Source: Nonomuraea harbinensis
GTDB taxonomy: Bacteria; Actinomycetota; Actinomycetes; Streptosporangiales; Streptosporangiaceae
Assembly (NCBI RefSeq): GCF_019396385.1
Contig: NZ_JAHKRN010000039.1
Location: 27,388 to 91,387, forward strand
Direction: 5' to 3'
DNA length: 64,000 nt
The translations under genes were made by a program, and so were the position numbers. Below the pieces are notes generated by a model. The model had not been told where the DNA came from and searched no databases. It saw only the letters and a program-made list of their open reading frames with translations. The number at the start of each line of letters is the position of its first letter. The stretch's first letter is position 1. This document shows, one piece after another, positions 42,092-51,024 of this stretch.

Positions 42092-43150
42092 TCACGGCGT
42101 GACGGCGATGATCCTGTCGTCGCCGTCACGCACGTCGCCCCGGCCGTCCTTGTTGCTCGTCCCCACCCAGAGCTTCCCGTCGGGAGCCGTGGAGACCGCG
42201 CGGAGCCTGCCGTAGACGCCGGAGTAGTGGGCCACCGGTTCGCCGGGCGAGCCGTCCGCGGCCAGCGGGATCTGCCACAGGCGCTCGCCGCGCAGCGCGC
42301 CCATCCAGAGCGACCCGTCGGCGTAGGCCAGCGCCGACGGCGACGCCTCCGAGGTGTCCCAGGTGACGATCGGGTTCTCGAACTCGGGGTTGTCGCCGCG
42401 GCCCTCGACCTCCGGCCAGCCGTAGTTGGCGCCCGGCTTGATCAGGTTGAGCTCGTCGAAGCTGTTGGCGCCGAACTCGGACGCGTACAGCCTGCCCTGG
42501 TCGTCCCAGGCCAGGCCCTGCACATTGCGGTGGCCGAGGCTGTAGACGAGCGTGCCGAACGGGTTGCCGGGCGCGGGCTCGCCGTCGGGGGTCATCCGCA
42601 GGATCTTGCCCGCGAGCGAGTCGCGCTGCTGCGCCAGCTCCCGGTCGCCGATCTCGCCGGTGCTCGCGTACAGGTGGCCGTCGGGCCCGAACGCCAGCCT
42701 GCCGCCGTTGTGGATGCCGCCCTTGGGGATGCCCTGGACGATCACCCGAGGATCCGACACCGCGTCGCCGCTGAACCGGTAGCGGACGATCCGGTTGTCC
42801 TCGGCGGCGGTGTAGTAGACGAACACCTGGTCGTCCTTGACCGCCAGCCCCATCAGCCCGCCCTCGCCGTCGGGGACGACGCCGTCGATCTTGGCCACCT
42901 CGGTGACCTGGCCGGAGGCGCTCACGCGGACCAGCCGGGCGGTGTCGCGCTCGGTCACCAGCGCGTCCCCGCCCGGCAGGAACGCGATCGACCACGGCAC
43001 CGCGAGGTTCTCCGCCACCGTCGTGGGCTCGCCAGGGGAGCGCCCGGGGCTGACGGAGGCCGTGGGCGTGGTCGCCACCCCGTCCGCGCCTGAACAGGCG
43101 GTGAGCGCCGCCAGAAAGATGATCATCCAGATGTGCCTCATGTGTCCCAT
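42092..43150 (-). CDS. PQQ-dependent sugar dehydrogenase-type lipoprotein
   Basis: A 352-residue beta-propeller protein of the soluble aldose (glucose) dehydrogenase family. The N-terminus is a lipoprotein signal with lipobox LTACS. Propeller signatures are AENLAVPWSIAFLPGGDALVTERD, GEGGLMGLAVKDDQVFVYYTA, HNGGRLAFGPDGHLYASTGE, GHRNVQGLAWDDQGRLYASEFG and LNLIKPGANYGWPEVEG. The ATG at 43148-43150 is chosen because GGGAG lies 5 bases upstream. The stop lies 4 bases from the convergent VanW gene stop. Many actinobacterial members have no known substrate. Confidence 0.88.
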   Translation of the reverse strand: MGHMRHIWMIIFLAALTACSGADGVATTPTASVSPGRSPGEPTTVAENLAVPWSIAFLPGGDALVTERDTARLVRVSASGQVTEVAKIDGVVPDGEGGLMGLAVKDDQVFVYYTAAEDNRIVRYRFSGDAVSDPRVIVQGIPKGGIHNGGRLAFGPDGHLYASTGEIGDRELAQQRDSLAGKILRMTPDGEPAPGNPFGTLVYSLGHRNVQGLAWDDQGRLYASEFGANSFDELNLIKPGANYGWPEVEGRGDNPEFENPIVTWDTSEASPSALAYADGSLWMGALRGERLWQIPLAADGSPGEPVAHYSGVYGRLRAVSTAPDGKLWVGTSNKDGRGDVRDGDDRIIAVTP

Positions 43151-43179
43151 ACTCACTCCCGACCCTTAAGGTTTCCCGC

Positions 43180-44100
43180 ATGAAGATCTGGGTGCCCTCC
43201 GACGCTGTCGCCGACGTCCTGTCCGAGCTGCCCGGCGTGGAGTGCGCGGTGTTCCACCGCGACGTGCCGGAGCCGCCCGGGATCGAGGACGTCGAGGTGT
43301 GGGTCCCGCCTCTCGTGGTGGTGTCCGACGTGCCCGGGATCCTCGCCCGCATGCGCTCGCTGCGCCTCCTCCAGACCGTGACCGCGGGCGTCGACCCGTA
43401 CCGCCCTCACCTGCCGGAGGGCGTGGTGCTGTGCAACGCGCGCGGCGTACACGACGCCGGCACCGCCGAATGGGCGGCGGGAGCGATGATCGCGGTCGTC
43501 CGCGAGTTCCCCGAGTTCGCCGGCGCGCAGCGGCGCGGCGCGTGGACCTACCGCCACACCGGGGCGCTCGCCGACTCCACCGTGCTGATCGTCGGCTACG
43601 GCTCCATCGGCGGCGCGCTGGAGCGCCGCCTGGCGGGCTTCGAGGTGGAGGTCGTCCGGGTGGCCAGGAGCGCCCGCGACAGCGAGTACGGGCCCGTCCA
43701 CGGCATGGACGAGCTGCCCGCCCTGCTGCCCGTCGCGGACGTGGTGGTGCTGCTCGTGCCCTCCACCCCCGCTACCGCCCGCATGGTGGACGCCGGATTC
43801 CTGGCCCGCATGAAGGACGGCGCCGTGCTGGTCAACGCCGCCAGGGGCGGGGTGGTCGACACCGGCGCGCTGGTCGCCGAGCTGGAGGCCGGCCGGCTGC
43901 GGGCCGCGCTCGACGTGACCGATCCGGAGCCGCTGCCCGAGGGCCATCCCCTGTGGAGCGCGCCCGGCGTGCTGATCACCCCCCACGTGGCCGGCAGCAC
44001 GCCCGCCTCCGGCCGGCGCACGCTGAAGCTCATCCGGGCGCAAATCTCCAGGCACCTCCGCGGCGAGCCGCTGGACAACATCATCACCGACGCGTACTGA
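43180..44100 (+). CDS. D-isomer-specific 2-hydroxyacid dehydrogenase
   Basis: A 306-residue NAD(P)-dependent oxidoreductase. The Rossmann fold is VLIVGYGSIGGALERRL. The catalytic residues are Arg in VNAARGGVVDTGALV, Glu in DVTDPEPLPEGHPLW and His in VLITPHVAGSTPA. The protein is shorter than SerA and lacks an ACT domain. It probably reduces a 2-keto acid such as glyoxylate or hydroxypyruvate, but the substrate is not deducible. It is divergent from the sugar dehydrogenase gene, with 29 bases between starts. Confidence 0.92.
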   Translation: MKIWVPSDAVADVLSELPGVECAVFHRDVPEPPGIEDVEVWVPPLVVVSDVPGILARMRSLRLLQTVTAGVDPYRPHLPEGVVLCNARGVHDAGTAEWAAGAMIAVVREFPEFAGAQRRGAWTYRHTGALADSTVLIVGYGSIGGALERRLAGFEVEVVRVARSARDSEYGPVHGMDELPALLPVADVVVLLVPSTPATARMVDAGFLARMKDGAVLVNAARGGVVDTGALVAELEAGRLRAALDVTDPEPLPEGHPLWSAPGVLITPHVAGSTPASGRRTLKLIRAQISRHLRGEPLDNIITDAY

Positions 44101-44339
44101 GGAGAATCCGGAACGTGGCTGGGCCGTGACCTTCGGTGCGTACCGTTGCGTCTATCCAAGGTTTCCTGACTTCCTGTCAAGGGATTCTTGGCGGCAATTG
44201 GTCCGTGTGGTTATCAGATCGGTGACGACATCGGCGTTGTCACCACCCGCGCAGCCGAGACCACACACACTGGCGATGTGGACCCGCCGGGCTTCGGCGG
44301 CCACGGGAGCAGGGTTCGAGGACGGGATGGGCAACGACT

Positions 44340-46958
44340 GTGATCCGCTGGCGTGATCCACGGGCATCGCTGACCGCCGGAGCGGCGATCGGCGCGGCCG
44401 GGGTCGCGGCTGCGCTCCTTGCGGGCGGCCCGGCCCTCTACATCGGCGCTGTCGCCGGATTCCTCGCGGCCATGCTCGCCGCCGCCTCGCTGCTGCTCGC
44501 CTCCGGGCCGCCGGCCGAGCGCCGGTCCATGTCCAGGGGGATGCGCTGGATGGGCGGCGGCGCCGTGGTCTGGGCCCTCGGCGTGGCCGTGCGCCCGTTC
44601 ACCGACAGCTCCAGCCTCATGGTGAGCTTCGCCGACCTGCTCGTGCTGCTCGGCACCGTGCTGATCGGCGGGGGCGCGCTCGTCGCCGGCGGTCGCCGCC
44701 CGCCCGCCCTGGTCGTGCTCCGCCACGTCACCGACTCCTACCTGAGCGCCGCCGCGCTGTTCGTGATCGGCTGGGTGGTGGCGCTGCGCCACGTCTACGA
44801 CAACACCGCCGACCCGGCGCTGTTCACCTTCTCGATGCTGCCGCCCATGCTGGCGCTGCTGGTGACGTGCGCGGTGGTGCCTTCGGTGGTCACCGGCAGG
44901 GCCGTAGCCCTGCCGCTCGGCGTGGCCGGCCTGTGCGTGCTCGCGGCCACCACGACCTCCAGCCTGGCCGGCGCCGTGGCCAGGCTCGACGGCGGCGGGC
45001 CGCCCGGGTGGAGCCTGGCGCTGGCGCCGGCGGCGTTCCTGCTGCTGACCGTCGTGCCCTGGGCCCGGCGGCGCGAGGTGACGGCCTGGCCGCTCATGGG
45101 CAGCCTCATCGCGCTGCTGCCGCTGGCGCTGGTCGCCGTGGCCACCGTGACCATGGTCTTCCACCTGTCGAGCGGGGGGCGGCAGGCGCCCGTCACCGGC
45201 GTCGTGGTGGTCGCCGCCTCGATGGTGCTGCTCCTGCTGCTGCGCCTGTTCGTGCTGTCAGGTGTCAACCTGCGGCTGCGCACGCTGCTCTCGCGCGGCG
45301 AGAAGCAACTGCGCGACCTGGCCGAGAGCACCGGCGACGTGGTGCTCATCTGCGACCACGAGGGCACCGTGCACGAGATCGGGGCCGGGGTGGAGGAGAC
45401 CTACGGCTACCGCCCCGAGCAGCTCGTCGGCGGATCGATCTTCGACTACATCCACCCCGAGGACGTGCCCCAGATCCAGTCGTCGCTGCGCGCGATGGGC
45501 CTCGACGACGAGGACGACGCCAATCCCGGCGCCTGCCTCATCGCCTGCCGCGTACGCGCCGCCGACGGCACCTGGCGGCCCACCGAGTCCGTCGCCACCC
45601 GCCACGCCAGCGGCGAGGACCAGATCCTGGTCACCACCCGCGACATCAGCGACGAGGAGGCGCTGCGCAACCAGGTCGCCCACCTGACCTTCCACGACGG
45701 CGTCACCGGCCTGCCCAACCGCGCCTACTTCGAGGAGCGCACCCGCGAGGTGCTCGGCGGCTCCGGCCACGTCGCGGTCATCTTCCTCGACCTCGACGGG
45801 TTCACCTCCGTCAACGACTCCGTCGGCCACGCCAGCGGCGACTACCTCCTCGGCCAGGCCGCGCGCCGGCTGCGCGGCGCCGTACGCCCCGACGACACGC
45901 TCGCCCGGTGGGGCGGCGACGAGTTCGCCGTGCTCATCGAGACCGGCGGCGACGCCCAGCTCGCCGTCGACCTGGCCGAGCGCCTGCTGCGGGCGGTCTC
46001 GCAGGAGCCGTTCCGGGTGGCCGACCGCGACGTGGCGCTCACCGGCAGCGTCGGGGTCGCCTTCGCCGAGGACGACGTGCCCGCCGGCGACCTGATCCGC
46101 AACGCCGACGTGGCCATGGCGCGGGCCAAGGAGCTCGGCGGGCGCCGGGTCGAGGTGTTCGCCGCGCAGATGCACGCCGACGTGGTCCGCAGGCTGGAGC
46201 TCGCCGCCGACCTGCAGCGGGCGCTGATCGAGCACCAGTTCGCGATCGAGTACCAACCCGTGGTCGACCTGGCCACCTCCCGGGTGACCGCGGTCGAGGC
46301 GCTGGTGCGGTGGTGCCGCGGCTCGGTGTTCGTGCCGCCCGACCAGTTCCTCGGCCCGGCCGAGGACACCGGCCTCATCGTGCCGCTGGGGGAGTGGATC
46401 CTGCGCGAGGCGTGCCGCGAGGTGGCCGCCTGGCGGGCCGAGTCCTGGGACATCGGCCTGTCGCTCAACCTGTCCGCCCGCCAGATCACCGCCCCCCGGT
46501 TCGTGCAGACGGTCGAGGAGGCGCTGGAGGAGAGCGGGCTGCCCGCTTGCGCGCTCACCCTTGAGGTGATCGAGGAAATGCTCGTCGACGACGCCGACGA
46601 GACCGTCAAGCGGCTGTCGGAGCTGCGCGCCCTGGGCGTGCGGCTGGCCATCGACGACTTCGGCACCGGCTACGCCTCGCTGGCCTTCCTCCGTCAGCTC
46701 CCGGTCGACATGATCAAGATCGATCCGTCGTTCGTGTCCGGGCTGGGCCAGGACGACACGCTGACCCTGCTCACCCGGACCATCGTGCGGCTCGGCCACG
46801 ACCTCGGGCTCATCGTGGTGGCCGAGGGCATCGAGCGGCCCGAGCAGCTCGACCTGCTGCGCGAGATGGGCTGCACCCGCGGTCAGGGTTTCCTCGTGGC
46901 CCGGCCCATGGCGGCCAGGGGCGTCGACTCGCTGATGCGGACCAGTCTCACCGTTTGA
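44340..46958 (+). CDS. Membrane PAS-GGDEF-EAL protein (cyclic di-GMP turnover)
   Basis: An 872-residue protein. About nine membrane segments occupy residues 10-310 (for example ALYIGAVAGFLAAMLAAASLLLA). A PAS domain follows (VVLICDHEGTVHEIGAGVEETYGYRPEQLVGG, about 335-440). The diguanylate cyclase domain has DGVTGLPNRAYFEER and an intact RWGGDEFAVLIE (about 525). The EAL domain has AVEALVRWCRG (Glu about 653), NLSARQI and IDDFGTGYASLAFL. The start is GTG at 44340. It is the second such protein in the window, placed just upstream of ilvB as I recall for an equivalent gene in Streptomyces. Which activity dominates in vivo is not visible. Confidence 0.92.
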   Translation: MIRWRDPRASLTAGAAIGAAGVAAALLAGGPALYIGAVAGFLAAMLAAASLLLASGPPAERRSMSRGMRWMGGGAVVWALGVAVRPFTDSSSLMVSFADLLVLLGTVLIGGGALVAGGRRPPALVVLRHVTDSYLSAAALFVIGWVVALRHVYDNTADPALFTFSMLPPMLALLVTCAVVPSVVTGRAVALPLGVAGLCVLAATTTSSLAGAVARLDGGGPPGWSLALAPAAFLLLTVVPWARRREVTAWPLMGSLIALLPLALVAVATVTMVFHLSSGGRQAPVTGVVVVAASMVLLLLLRLFVLSGVNLRLRTLLSRGEKQLRDLAESTGDVVLICDHEGTVHEIGAGVEETYGYRPEQLVGGSIFDYIHPEDVPQIQSSLRAMGLDDEDDANPGACLIACRVRAADGTWRPTESVATRHASGEDQILVTTRDISDEEALRNQVAHLTFHDGVTGLPNRAYFEERTREVLGGSGHVAVIFLDLDGFTSVNDSVGHASGDYLLGQAARRLRGAVRPDDTLARWGGDEFAVLIETGGDAQLAVDLAERLLRAVSQEPFRVADRDVALTGSVGVAFAEDDVPAGDLIRNADVAMARAKELGGRRVEVFAAQMHADVVRRLELAADLQRALIEHQFAIEYQPVVDLATSRVTAVEALVRWCRGSVFVPPDQFLGPAEDTGLIVPLGEWILREACREVAAWRAESWDIGLSLNLSARQITAPRFVQTVEEALEESGLPACALTLEVIEEMLVDDADETVKRLSELRALGVRLAIDDFGTGYASLAFLRQLPVDMIKIDPSFVSGLGQDDTLTLLTRTIVRLGHDLGLIVVAEGIERPEQLDLLREMGCTRGQGFLVARPMAARGVDSLMRTSLTV

Positions 46959-46989
46959 TCTCAGCGTGTGAGACCTGTGTCCCACCAAG

Positions 46990-47020
46990 TTGACACCGGG
47001 CGGTTCAGAGCGGCTATCGT
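46990..47020 (+). promoter_or_regulatory. Promoter of the ilvBNC leader
   Basis: TTGACA (46990-46995) is a consensus -35 box, followed by TATCGT (47015-47020) as -10 with a 19-base spacer; GCTATC (47013) would give 17. Transcription would start near 47026-47028, right at the ATG of the leader peptide. Confidence 0.65.
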
Positions 47021-47027
47021 GTAAGCC

Positions 47028-47078
47028 ATGCTTCGCAGTGAGATTCTCGTAGTACTTCGCCGGCGCGCAGGCCGTTAG
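47028..47078 (+). CDS. ilvB leader peptide (attenuator)
   Basis: A 16-residue frame, MLRSEILVVLRRRAGR, with Ile-Leu-Val-Val-Leu in its middle: all three branched-chain amino acids in five consecutive codons. No ribosome site precedes the ATG. The predicted transcription start coincides with it, so translation is probably leaderless. The stop lies between the arms of a hairpin (47061-47071 with 47092-47102), and a T-tailed terminator follows before ilvB. Ribosome stalling on scarce charged Ile-, Leu- or Val-tRNA would be expected to change the RNA fold and permit read-through into ilvBNC. Known ilv attenuators in enterobacteria and Corynebacterium work this way. Confidence 0.8.
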   Translation: MLRSEILVVLRRRAGR

Positions 47079-47102
47079 CGAAGCACTCCGACCTGCGCGC
47101 CG
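47061..47102 (+). promoter_or_regulatory. Attenuator hairpin overlapping the leader peptide 3' end
   Basis: CGGCGCGCAGG (47061-47071) pairs perfectly with CCTGCGCGCCG (47092-47102). The left arm covers the last codons of the leader peptide, so a ribosome there would block it. The right arm abuts the terminator stem, as expected for arms 1 and 2 of an attenuator. Confidence 0.65.
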
Positions 47103-47138
47103 CCCCGCTCCCACTTCCCGTGGGGAGGGGCATTTTTT
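47103..47138 (+). terminator. ilvB attenuator terminator
   Basis: CCCCGCTCCCAC (47103-47114) can pair, with a bulge, with GTGGGGAGGGG (47120-47130), followed by a T6 run at 47133-47138. It lies 36 bases before ilvB, so it must be read through for ilvBNC expression. A T run is unusual in this GC-rich genome. Confidence 0.8.
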
Positions 47139-47173
47139 ATGTCCTGACGTGTGATCACACAAGGAACGAGCCG

Positions 47174-48910
47174 ATGACCGAACGGATGACAGGTGCACAG
47201 GCCCTGGTCAGGGCCTTGGAGCACGTGGGAGTCGACACCGTGTTCGGGATCCCTGGCGGCGCCATCCTCCCCGCCTACGATCCCCTGTACGACTCGGCCA
47301 AGGTCCGGCACGTGCTTGTACGGCACGAGCAGGGCGCCGGCCACGCGGCCGAGGGATACGCGCAGGCCACCGGCAAGGTCGGCGTGTGCATGGCGACCAG
47401 CGGGCCGGGTGCGACCAACCTGGTGACTCCGATCGCCGACGCCTACATGGACTCGGTGCCGATCGTGGCGATCACCGGGCAGGTGGCCAGCGGGGCGATC
47501 GGCACGGACGCCTTCCAGGAGGCCGACATCTCCGGCATCACCATGCCGATCACCAAGCACAACTTCCTCATCACCGACGCCGACGACATCGCCCGGACGA
47601 TCGCCGAGGCGTTCCACATCGCCGCCACCGGCCGCCCCGGGCCCGTGCTGGTCGACATCTCCAAGGACGCGCTGCAGGCCGAGACCCAGTTCAGCTGGCC
47701 GCCGGTCATGCAGCTGCCCGGCTACCGCCCCGTCACCCGGCCGCATTCCAAGCAGATCCGCGAGGCGGCCAAGCTGATCGCCGAGTCCCGGCGGCCGGTG
47801 CTGTACGTCGGCGGCGGCGTCCACAAGGCCCGCGCCTCCGAGGAGCTGCTCCGCCTGGCCGAGCTGACGGGCATCCCGGTGGTCACCACGCTGATGGCGC
47901 GCGGCACGTTCCCCGACAGCCACCCCCAGCACCTCGGCATGCCCGGCATGCACGGCTCGGTCTCCGCGGTGGGCGCCCTGCAGCAGGCGGACCTGCTCGT
48001 CGGCCTGGGCGTTCGGTTCGACGACCGGGTCACCGGCCAGCTCTCCACGTTCGCCCCGTACGCCAAGATCGTGCACGCCGACATCGACCCGGCGGAGATC
48101 TCCAAGAACCGCCACGCCGACGTGCCGATCGTGGGCGACTGCAAGGAGGTCATCGGCGACCTGATCGCCGCCGTCGAGGCGTCCGGCCAGCAGGGCGACT
48201 ACGCCGACTGGTGGACGACGCTCAACGGCTACAAGGAGACCTACCCGCTCGGCTACGACGAGTTCGACGACGGTTCGCTGGCCCCTCAGTACGTGATGCA
48301 GCGGCTGAGCGCGATCGCCGGGCCCGACGCCTACTACGTGGCCGGGGTCGGCCAGCACCAGATGTGGGCCGCCCAGTTCATCGCGCACGAGCGGCCGGGC
48401 GCGTTCATCAACTCCGGCGGCGCCGGCACCATGGGCTTCGCGGTCCCGGCAGCGATGGGCGCGAAGATGGGCGACCCCGACGCGGTCGTGTGGGCCATCG
48501 ACGGCGACGGCTGCTTCCAGATGACCAACCAGGAGCTGGCCACGTGCACCCTGGAGGGCGTGCCGATCAAGATCGCCGTCATCAACAACGGCAACCTCGG
48601 CATGGTCCGCCAGTGGCAGACCCTCTTCTACGACGAGCGCTACTCCAACACCGACCTGCAGGCGACCCGCCGGATCCCCGACTTCGTCAAGCTGGCGGAG
48701 GCCTATGGTTGTGTGGGCCTGAGGTGCGAGCGTCCCGAAGACGTCGACGCGACCATCAAGAAGGCCATGGAGATCAACGACGTGCCGGTGGTGGTCGACT
48801 TCGTCGTCCACCAGGACGCCATGGTCTGGCCCATGGTCGCGGCAGGGACGAGCAACGACGAGATCAAGTACGCCCGTGACATGGCGCCTACGTGGGAGAA
48901 CGAAGAATGA
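47174..48910 (+). CDS. ilvB: Acetohydroxyacid synthase large subunit
   Basis: A 578-residue ThDP enzyme that makes acetolactate and acetohydroxybutyrate, the first common step to Val, Leu and Ile. It shows FGIPGGAILPAYD, the catalytic Glu in VLVRHEQGAGHAAEGYA, the central domain with VGLGVRFDDRVTGQLS and the ThDP motif IDGDGCFQMTNQELAT (GDG to N). QMWAAQF and INSGGAGTMGFAVPAAMG are typical. The ATG at 47174 is chosen; the frame upstream runs into the attenuator. The stop overlaps ilvN by 4 bp. Expression is probably controlled by the upstream leader. Confidence 0.97.
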   Translation: MTERMTGAQALVRALEHVGVDTVFGIPGGAILPAYDPLYDSAKVRHVLVRHEQGAGHAAEGYAQATGKVGVCMATSGPGATNLVTPIADAYMDSVPIVAITGQVASGAIGTDAFQEADISGITMPITKHNFLITDADDIARTIAEAFHIAATGRPGPVLVDISKDALQAETQFSWPPVMQLPGYRPVTRPHSKQIREAAKLIAESRRPVLYVGGGVHKARASEELLRLAELTGIPVVTTLMARGTFPDSHPQHLGMPGMHGSVSAVGALQQADLLVGLGVRFDDRVTGQLSTFAPYAKIVHADIDPAEISKNRHADVPIVGDCKEVIGDLIAAVEASGQQGDYADWWTTLNGYKETYPLGYDEFDDGSLAPQYVMQRLSAIAGPDAYYVAGVGQHQMWAAQFIAHERPGAFINSGGAGTMGFAVPAAMGAKMGDPDAVVWAIDGDGCFQMTNQELATCTLEGVPIKIAVINNGNLGMVRQWQTLFYDERYSNTDLQATRRIPDFVKLAEAYGCVGLRCERPEDVDATIKKAMEINDVPVVVDFVVHQDAMVWPMVAAGTSNDEIKYARDMAPTWENEE

Positions 48911-49431
48911 GCAGACACACGCTGTCAGTGCTCGTGGAGAACAAGCCGGGTGTCCTGGCGCGGGTGTCCGCGCTGTTCAGCCGGCGGGGCTTCAACATCG
49001 ACTCGCTGGCCGTCGGGCCCACCGAGCACGAAGACATCTCCCGCATGACGATCGTGGTCAACGTCGAGGAGCTCCCGCTGGAGCAGGTCACCAAGCAGCT
49101 CAACAAGCTGGTGAACGTGCTCAAGATCGTCGAGCTCGACCCGTCCCAGTCCGTGCAGCGCGAGCTGACGCTGATCAAGGTCAAGGCCGACGCCGACAGC
49201 CGCTCCCACGTGCTGGAGCTCGTCCAGCTCTTCCGGGCCCGCTGCATCGACGTGGCCTCCGACGCGGTGACCATCGAGGTCACCGGCACCCCCGACAAAC
49301 TCGACGCGTTCGTCAAGGTGCTCGAACCGTTCGGCATCAAAGAACTCGTCCAGTCGGGCATGGTGGCCATCGGCCGCGGCGCCCGTTCCATCACCGACCG
49401 GTCCCTCAGGGCACTGGACCGTACCGCCTGA
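48907..49431 (+). CDS. ilvN: Acetohydroxyacid synthase small regulatory subunit
   Basis: A 174-residue regulatory subunit that binds valine and stimulates IlvB. The N-terminal ACT domain is HTLSVLVENKPGVLARVSALFSRRGFNIDSLAVGPTE. The second half is the conserved ALS_ss_C domain (RELTLIKVKADADSRSHVLEL, TIEVTGTPDKLDAFVKVLEPFGI, ELVQSGMVAIGRG). The ATG overlaps the ilvB stop by 4 bp, giving coupled 1:1 synthesis. Confidence 0.97.
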   Translation: MSRHTLSVLVENKPGVLARVSALFSRRGFNIDSLAVGPTEHEDISRMTIVVNVEELPLEQVTKQLNKLVNVLKIVELDPSQSVQRELTLIKVKADADSRSHVLELVQLFRARCIDVASDAVTIEVTGTPDKLDAFVKVLEPFGIKELVQSGMVAIGRGARSITDRSLRALDRTA

Positions 49432-49445
49432 AAGGTTATTCGCAA

Positions 49446-50438
49446 GTGACCGAGATTTTCTACGACGACCAGGCCGACCTGTCGATCATCCAGGGGCGCC
49501 GTGTGGCCGTGCTGGGGTACGGCAGCCAGGGCCACGCCCACGCGCTCTCCCTGCGTGACTCCGGCGTCGACGTGCGCGTCGGCCTGCCCGAGGGCTCCAA
49601 GAGCCGCGAGAAGGCCGAGAATGACGGCCTGCGCGTGCTCACGCCGTCGGAGGCGGTCAAGGAGGCCGACGTCACGATGATCCTGGCGCCGGACCACATC
49701 CAGCGCCACCTCTACGCCGAGCACGTCGCGCCGAACCTCAGGGAGGGCGACGCGCTCTTCTTCGGCCACGGCCTCAACATCCGCTACGGCCTCATCGAGG
49801 CGCCCGAGGGCGTCGACGTGTGCATGGTCGCGCCCAAGGGCCCCGGCCACCTGGTGCGCCGCCAGTTCGAGGCGGGGCGCGGCGTGCCCTGCCTGGTGGC
49901 GGTGGAGAAGGACGCCTCCGGCAAGGCCCTCGACCTGGCGCTCTCGTACGCCAAGGGCATCGGCGGCACCCGCGCCGGCGCGCTCAAGACCACGTTCACC
50001 GAGGAGACCGAGACCGACCTGTTCGGCGAGCAGGCCGTCCTGTGCGGCGGCGTCTCCGAGCTGATCAAGGCCGGTTTCGAGACCCTGATCGAGGCCGGCT
50101 ACCAGCCGGAGGTGGCCTACTTCGAGTGCCTGCACGAGATGAAGCTCATCGTCGACCTCATGTACGAGGGCGGCATCTCGAAGATGTACTGGTCGGTCTC
50201 CGACACGGCCGAGTACGGCGGCTACACCCGCGGCTCGCGCGTCGTCACCGAGCAGACCCGCCAGGCGATGCGCGAGATCCTCGCCGAGATCCAGGACGGC
50301 CGGTTCGCCCGCGAGCTGGTGGAGGAGTTCGACGGCGGCCAGAAGGAGTTCCAGCGTCACCGTGACGAGCTGGCGGAGAACCCGATCGAGAAGACCGGCG
50401 CCAAGCTCCGTCCGATGATGAGCTGGCTCAAGGCCTGA
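49446..50438 (+). CDS. ilvC: Ketol-acid reductoisomerase (class I)
   Basis: A 330-residue enzyme that isomerises and reduces acetolactate to dihydroxyisovalerate with NADPH and magnesium. The N-terminal Rossmann domain has VAVLGYGSQGHAHALSLRDSG. The C-terminal helical domain carries metal ligands in ETDLFGEQAVLCGG and in YFECLHEMKLIVDLMYEGG. The length is that of short-form class I enzymes. The start is GTG at 49446, 14 bases after ilvN. A very strong terminator follows. Confidence 0.97.
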   Translation: MTEIFYDDQADLSIIQGRRVAVLGYGSQGHAHALSLRDSGVDVRVGLPEGSKSREKAENDGLRVLTPSEAVKEADVTMILAPDHIQRHLYAEHVAPNLREGDALFFGHGLNIRYGLIEAPEGVDVCMVAPKGPGHLVRRQFEAGRGVPCLVAVEKDASGKALDLALSYAKGIGGTRAGALKTTFTEETETDLFGEQAVLCGGVSELIKAGFETLIEAGYQPEVAYFECLHEMKLIVDLMYEGGISKMYWSVSDTAEYGGYTRGSRVVTEQTRQAMREILAEIQDGRFARELVEEFDGGQKEFQRHRDELAENPIEKTGAKLRPMMSWLKA

Positions 50439-50484
50439 TTTTTCATGACGTCACGCGGCTGACAGAGCCGCGTGAGTCCGCGTG

Positions 50485-50532
50485 CGCGGCCCCGGCCGGG
50501 GTGATCCTCCGGCCGGGGCCGCGCCCTTTTTG
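50485..50532 (+). terminator. Strong terminator after ilvC
   Basis: A perfect 16-bp GC stem (50485-50500 with 50510-50525) closes a 9-base loop and is followed by CCTTTTT. It ends the ilvBNC transcript. Confidence 0.95.
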
Positions 50533-50752
50533 CCGCTTTTCCGGCGCCGCCGTGGCCGTCCCCGTCTCATCCGGACGGCGTCGCCTGTGGGTAGTCCGAT
50601 CGTCATGGACGACCGGCTTTCGTCTAGGTTCCGCCAAGGGAGGCTTCTTCGTACGTCAAAGCGTGATTCTCGGCGTTTGTTCGGAGAGGCCTTCGGGGAT
50701 ACTTCCGACCGCTACCTACGGAGAGTAGTCGAGAGGTAACAGAGGAGATCCG
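50533..50752. other. Intergenic region upstream of the small secreted protein gene
   Basis: No gene is seen. The last bases hold a good ribosome site (AGAGGAG, 6 bases before the ATG at 50753). A GATACT hexamer near 50697 could be a -10 box, but no convincing -35 accompanies it. Confidence 0.4.
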
Positions 50753-51004
50753 ATGTACAAGACGGGACTTGTCCTGACCGGTCTGATCGGCGGCATGGTC
50801 ATGCTGGGCGGCGCTCCCGCGCTCGCTCAGGGTTACACCACCGCACCGGTAGTGGCCAACTACGACCACGACCACGACGACGACGGCGACGACATCAGGT
50901 ACAACAGGTCGCAGGATGGCGAGTGGACCAACAACGGTTCTGACAATGACTTCCTCGACCTCGACGTCCTCAACGATGTCCTGGACATCCTCACCAACCG
51001 CTGA
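50753..51004 (+). CDS. Small secreted acidic protein, unknown function
   Basis: An 83-residue protein with a clear signal peptide: MYKTGLVL, a hydrophobic core TGLIGGMVMLGG and a probable cleavage site after APALA (about residue 25). The mature ~58 residues are strongly acidic, with YDHDHDDDGDDIRYN in the middle and NDFLDLDVLNDVLDILTN at the end. The last part could form an amphipathic helix. There is no Cys and no known domain. AGAGGAG lies 6 bases before the ATG. It stands alone between two strong terminators. The Asp/His-rich stretch could bind divalent metal, but this is only a suggestion. Confidence 0.8.
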   Translation: MYKTGLVLTGLIGGMVMLGGAPALAQGYTTAPVVANYDHDHDDDGDDIRYNRSQDGEWTNNGSDNDFLDLDVLNDVLDILTNR

Positions 51005-51024
51005 GGCATAACAGGTCGTTAGAG

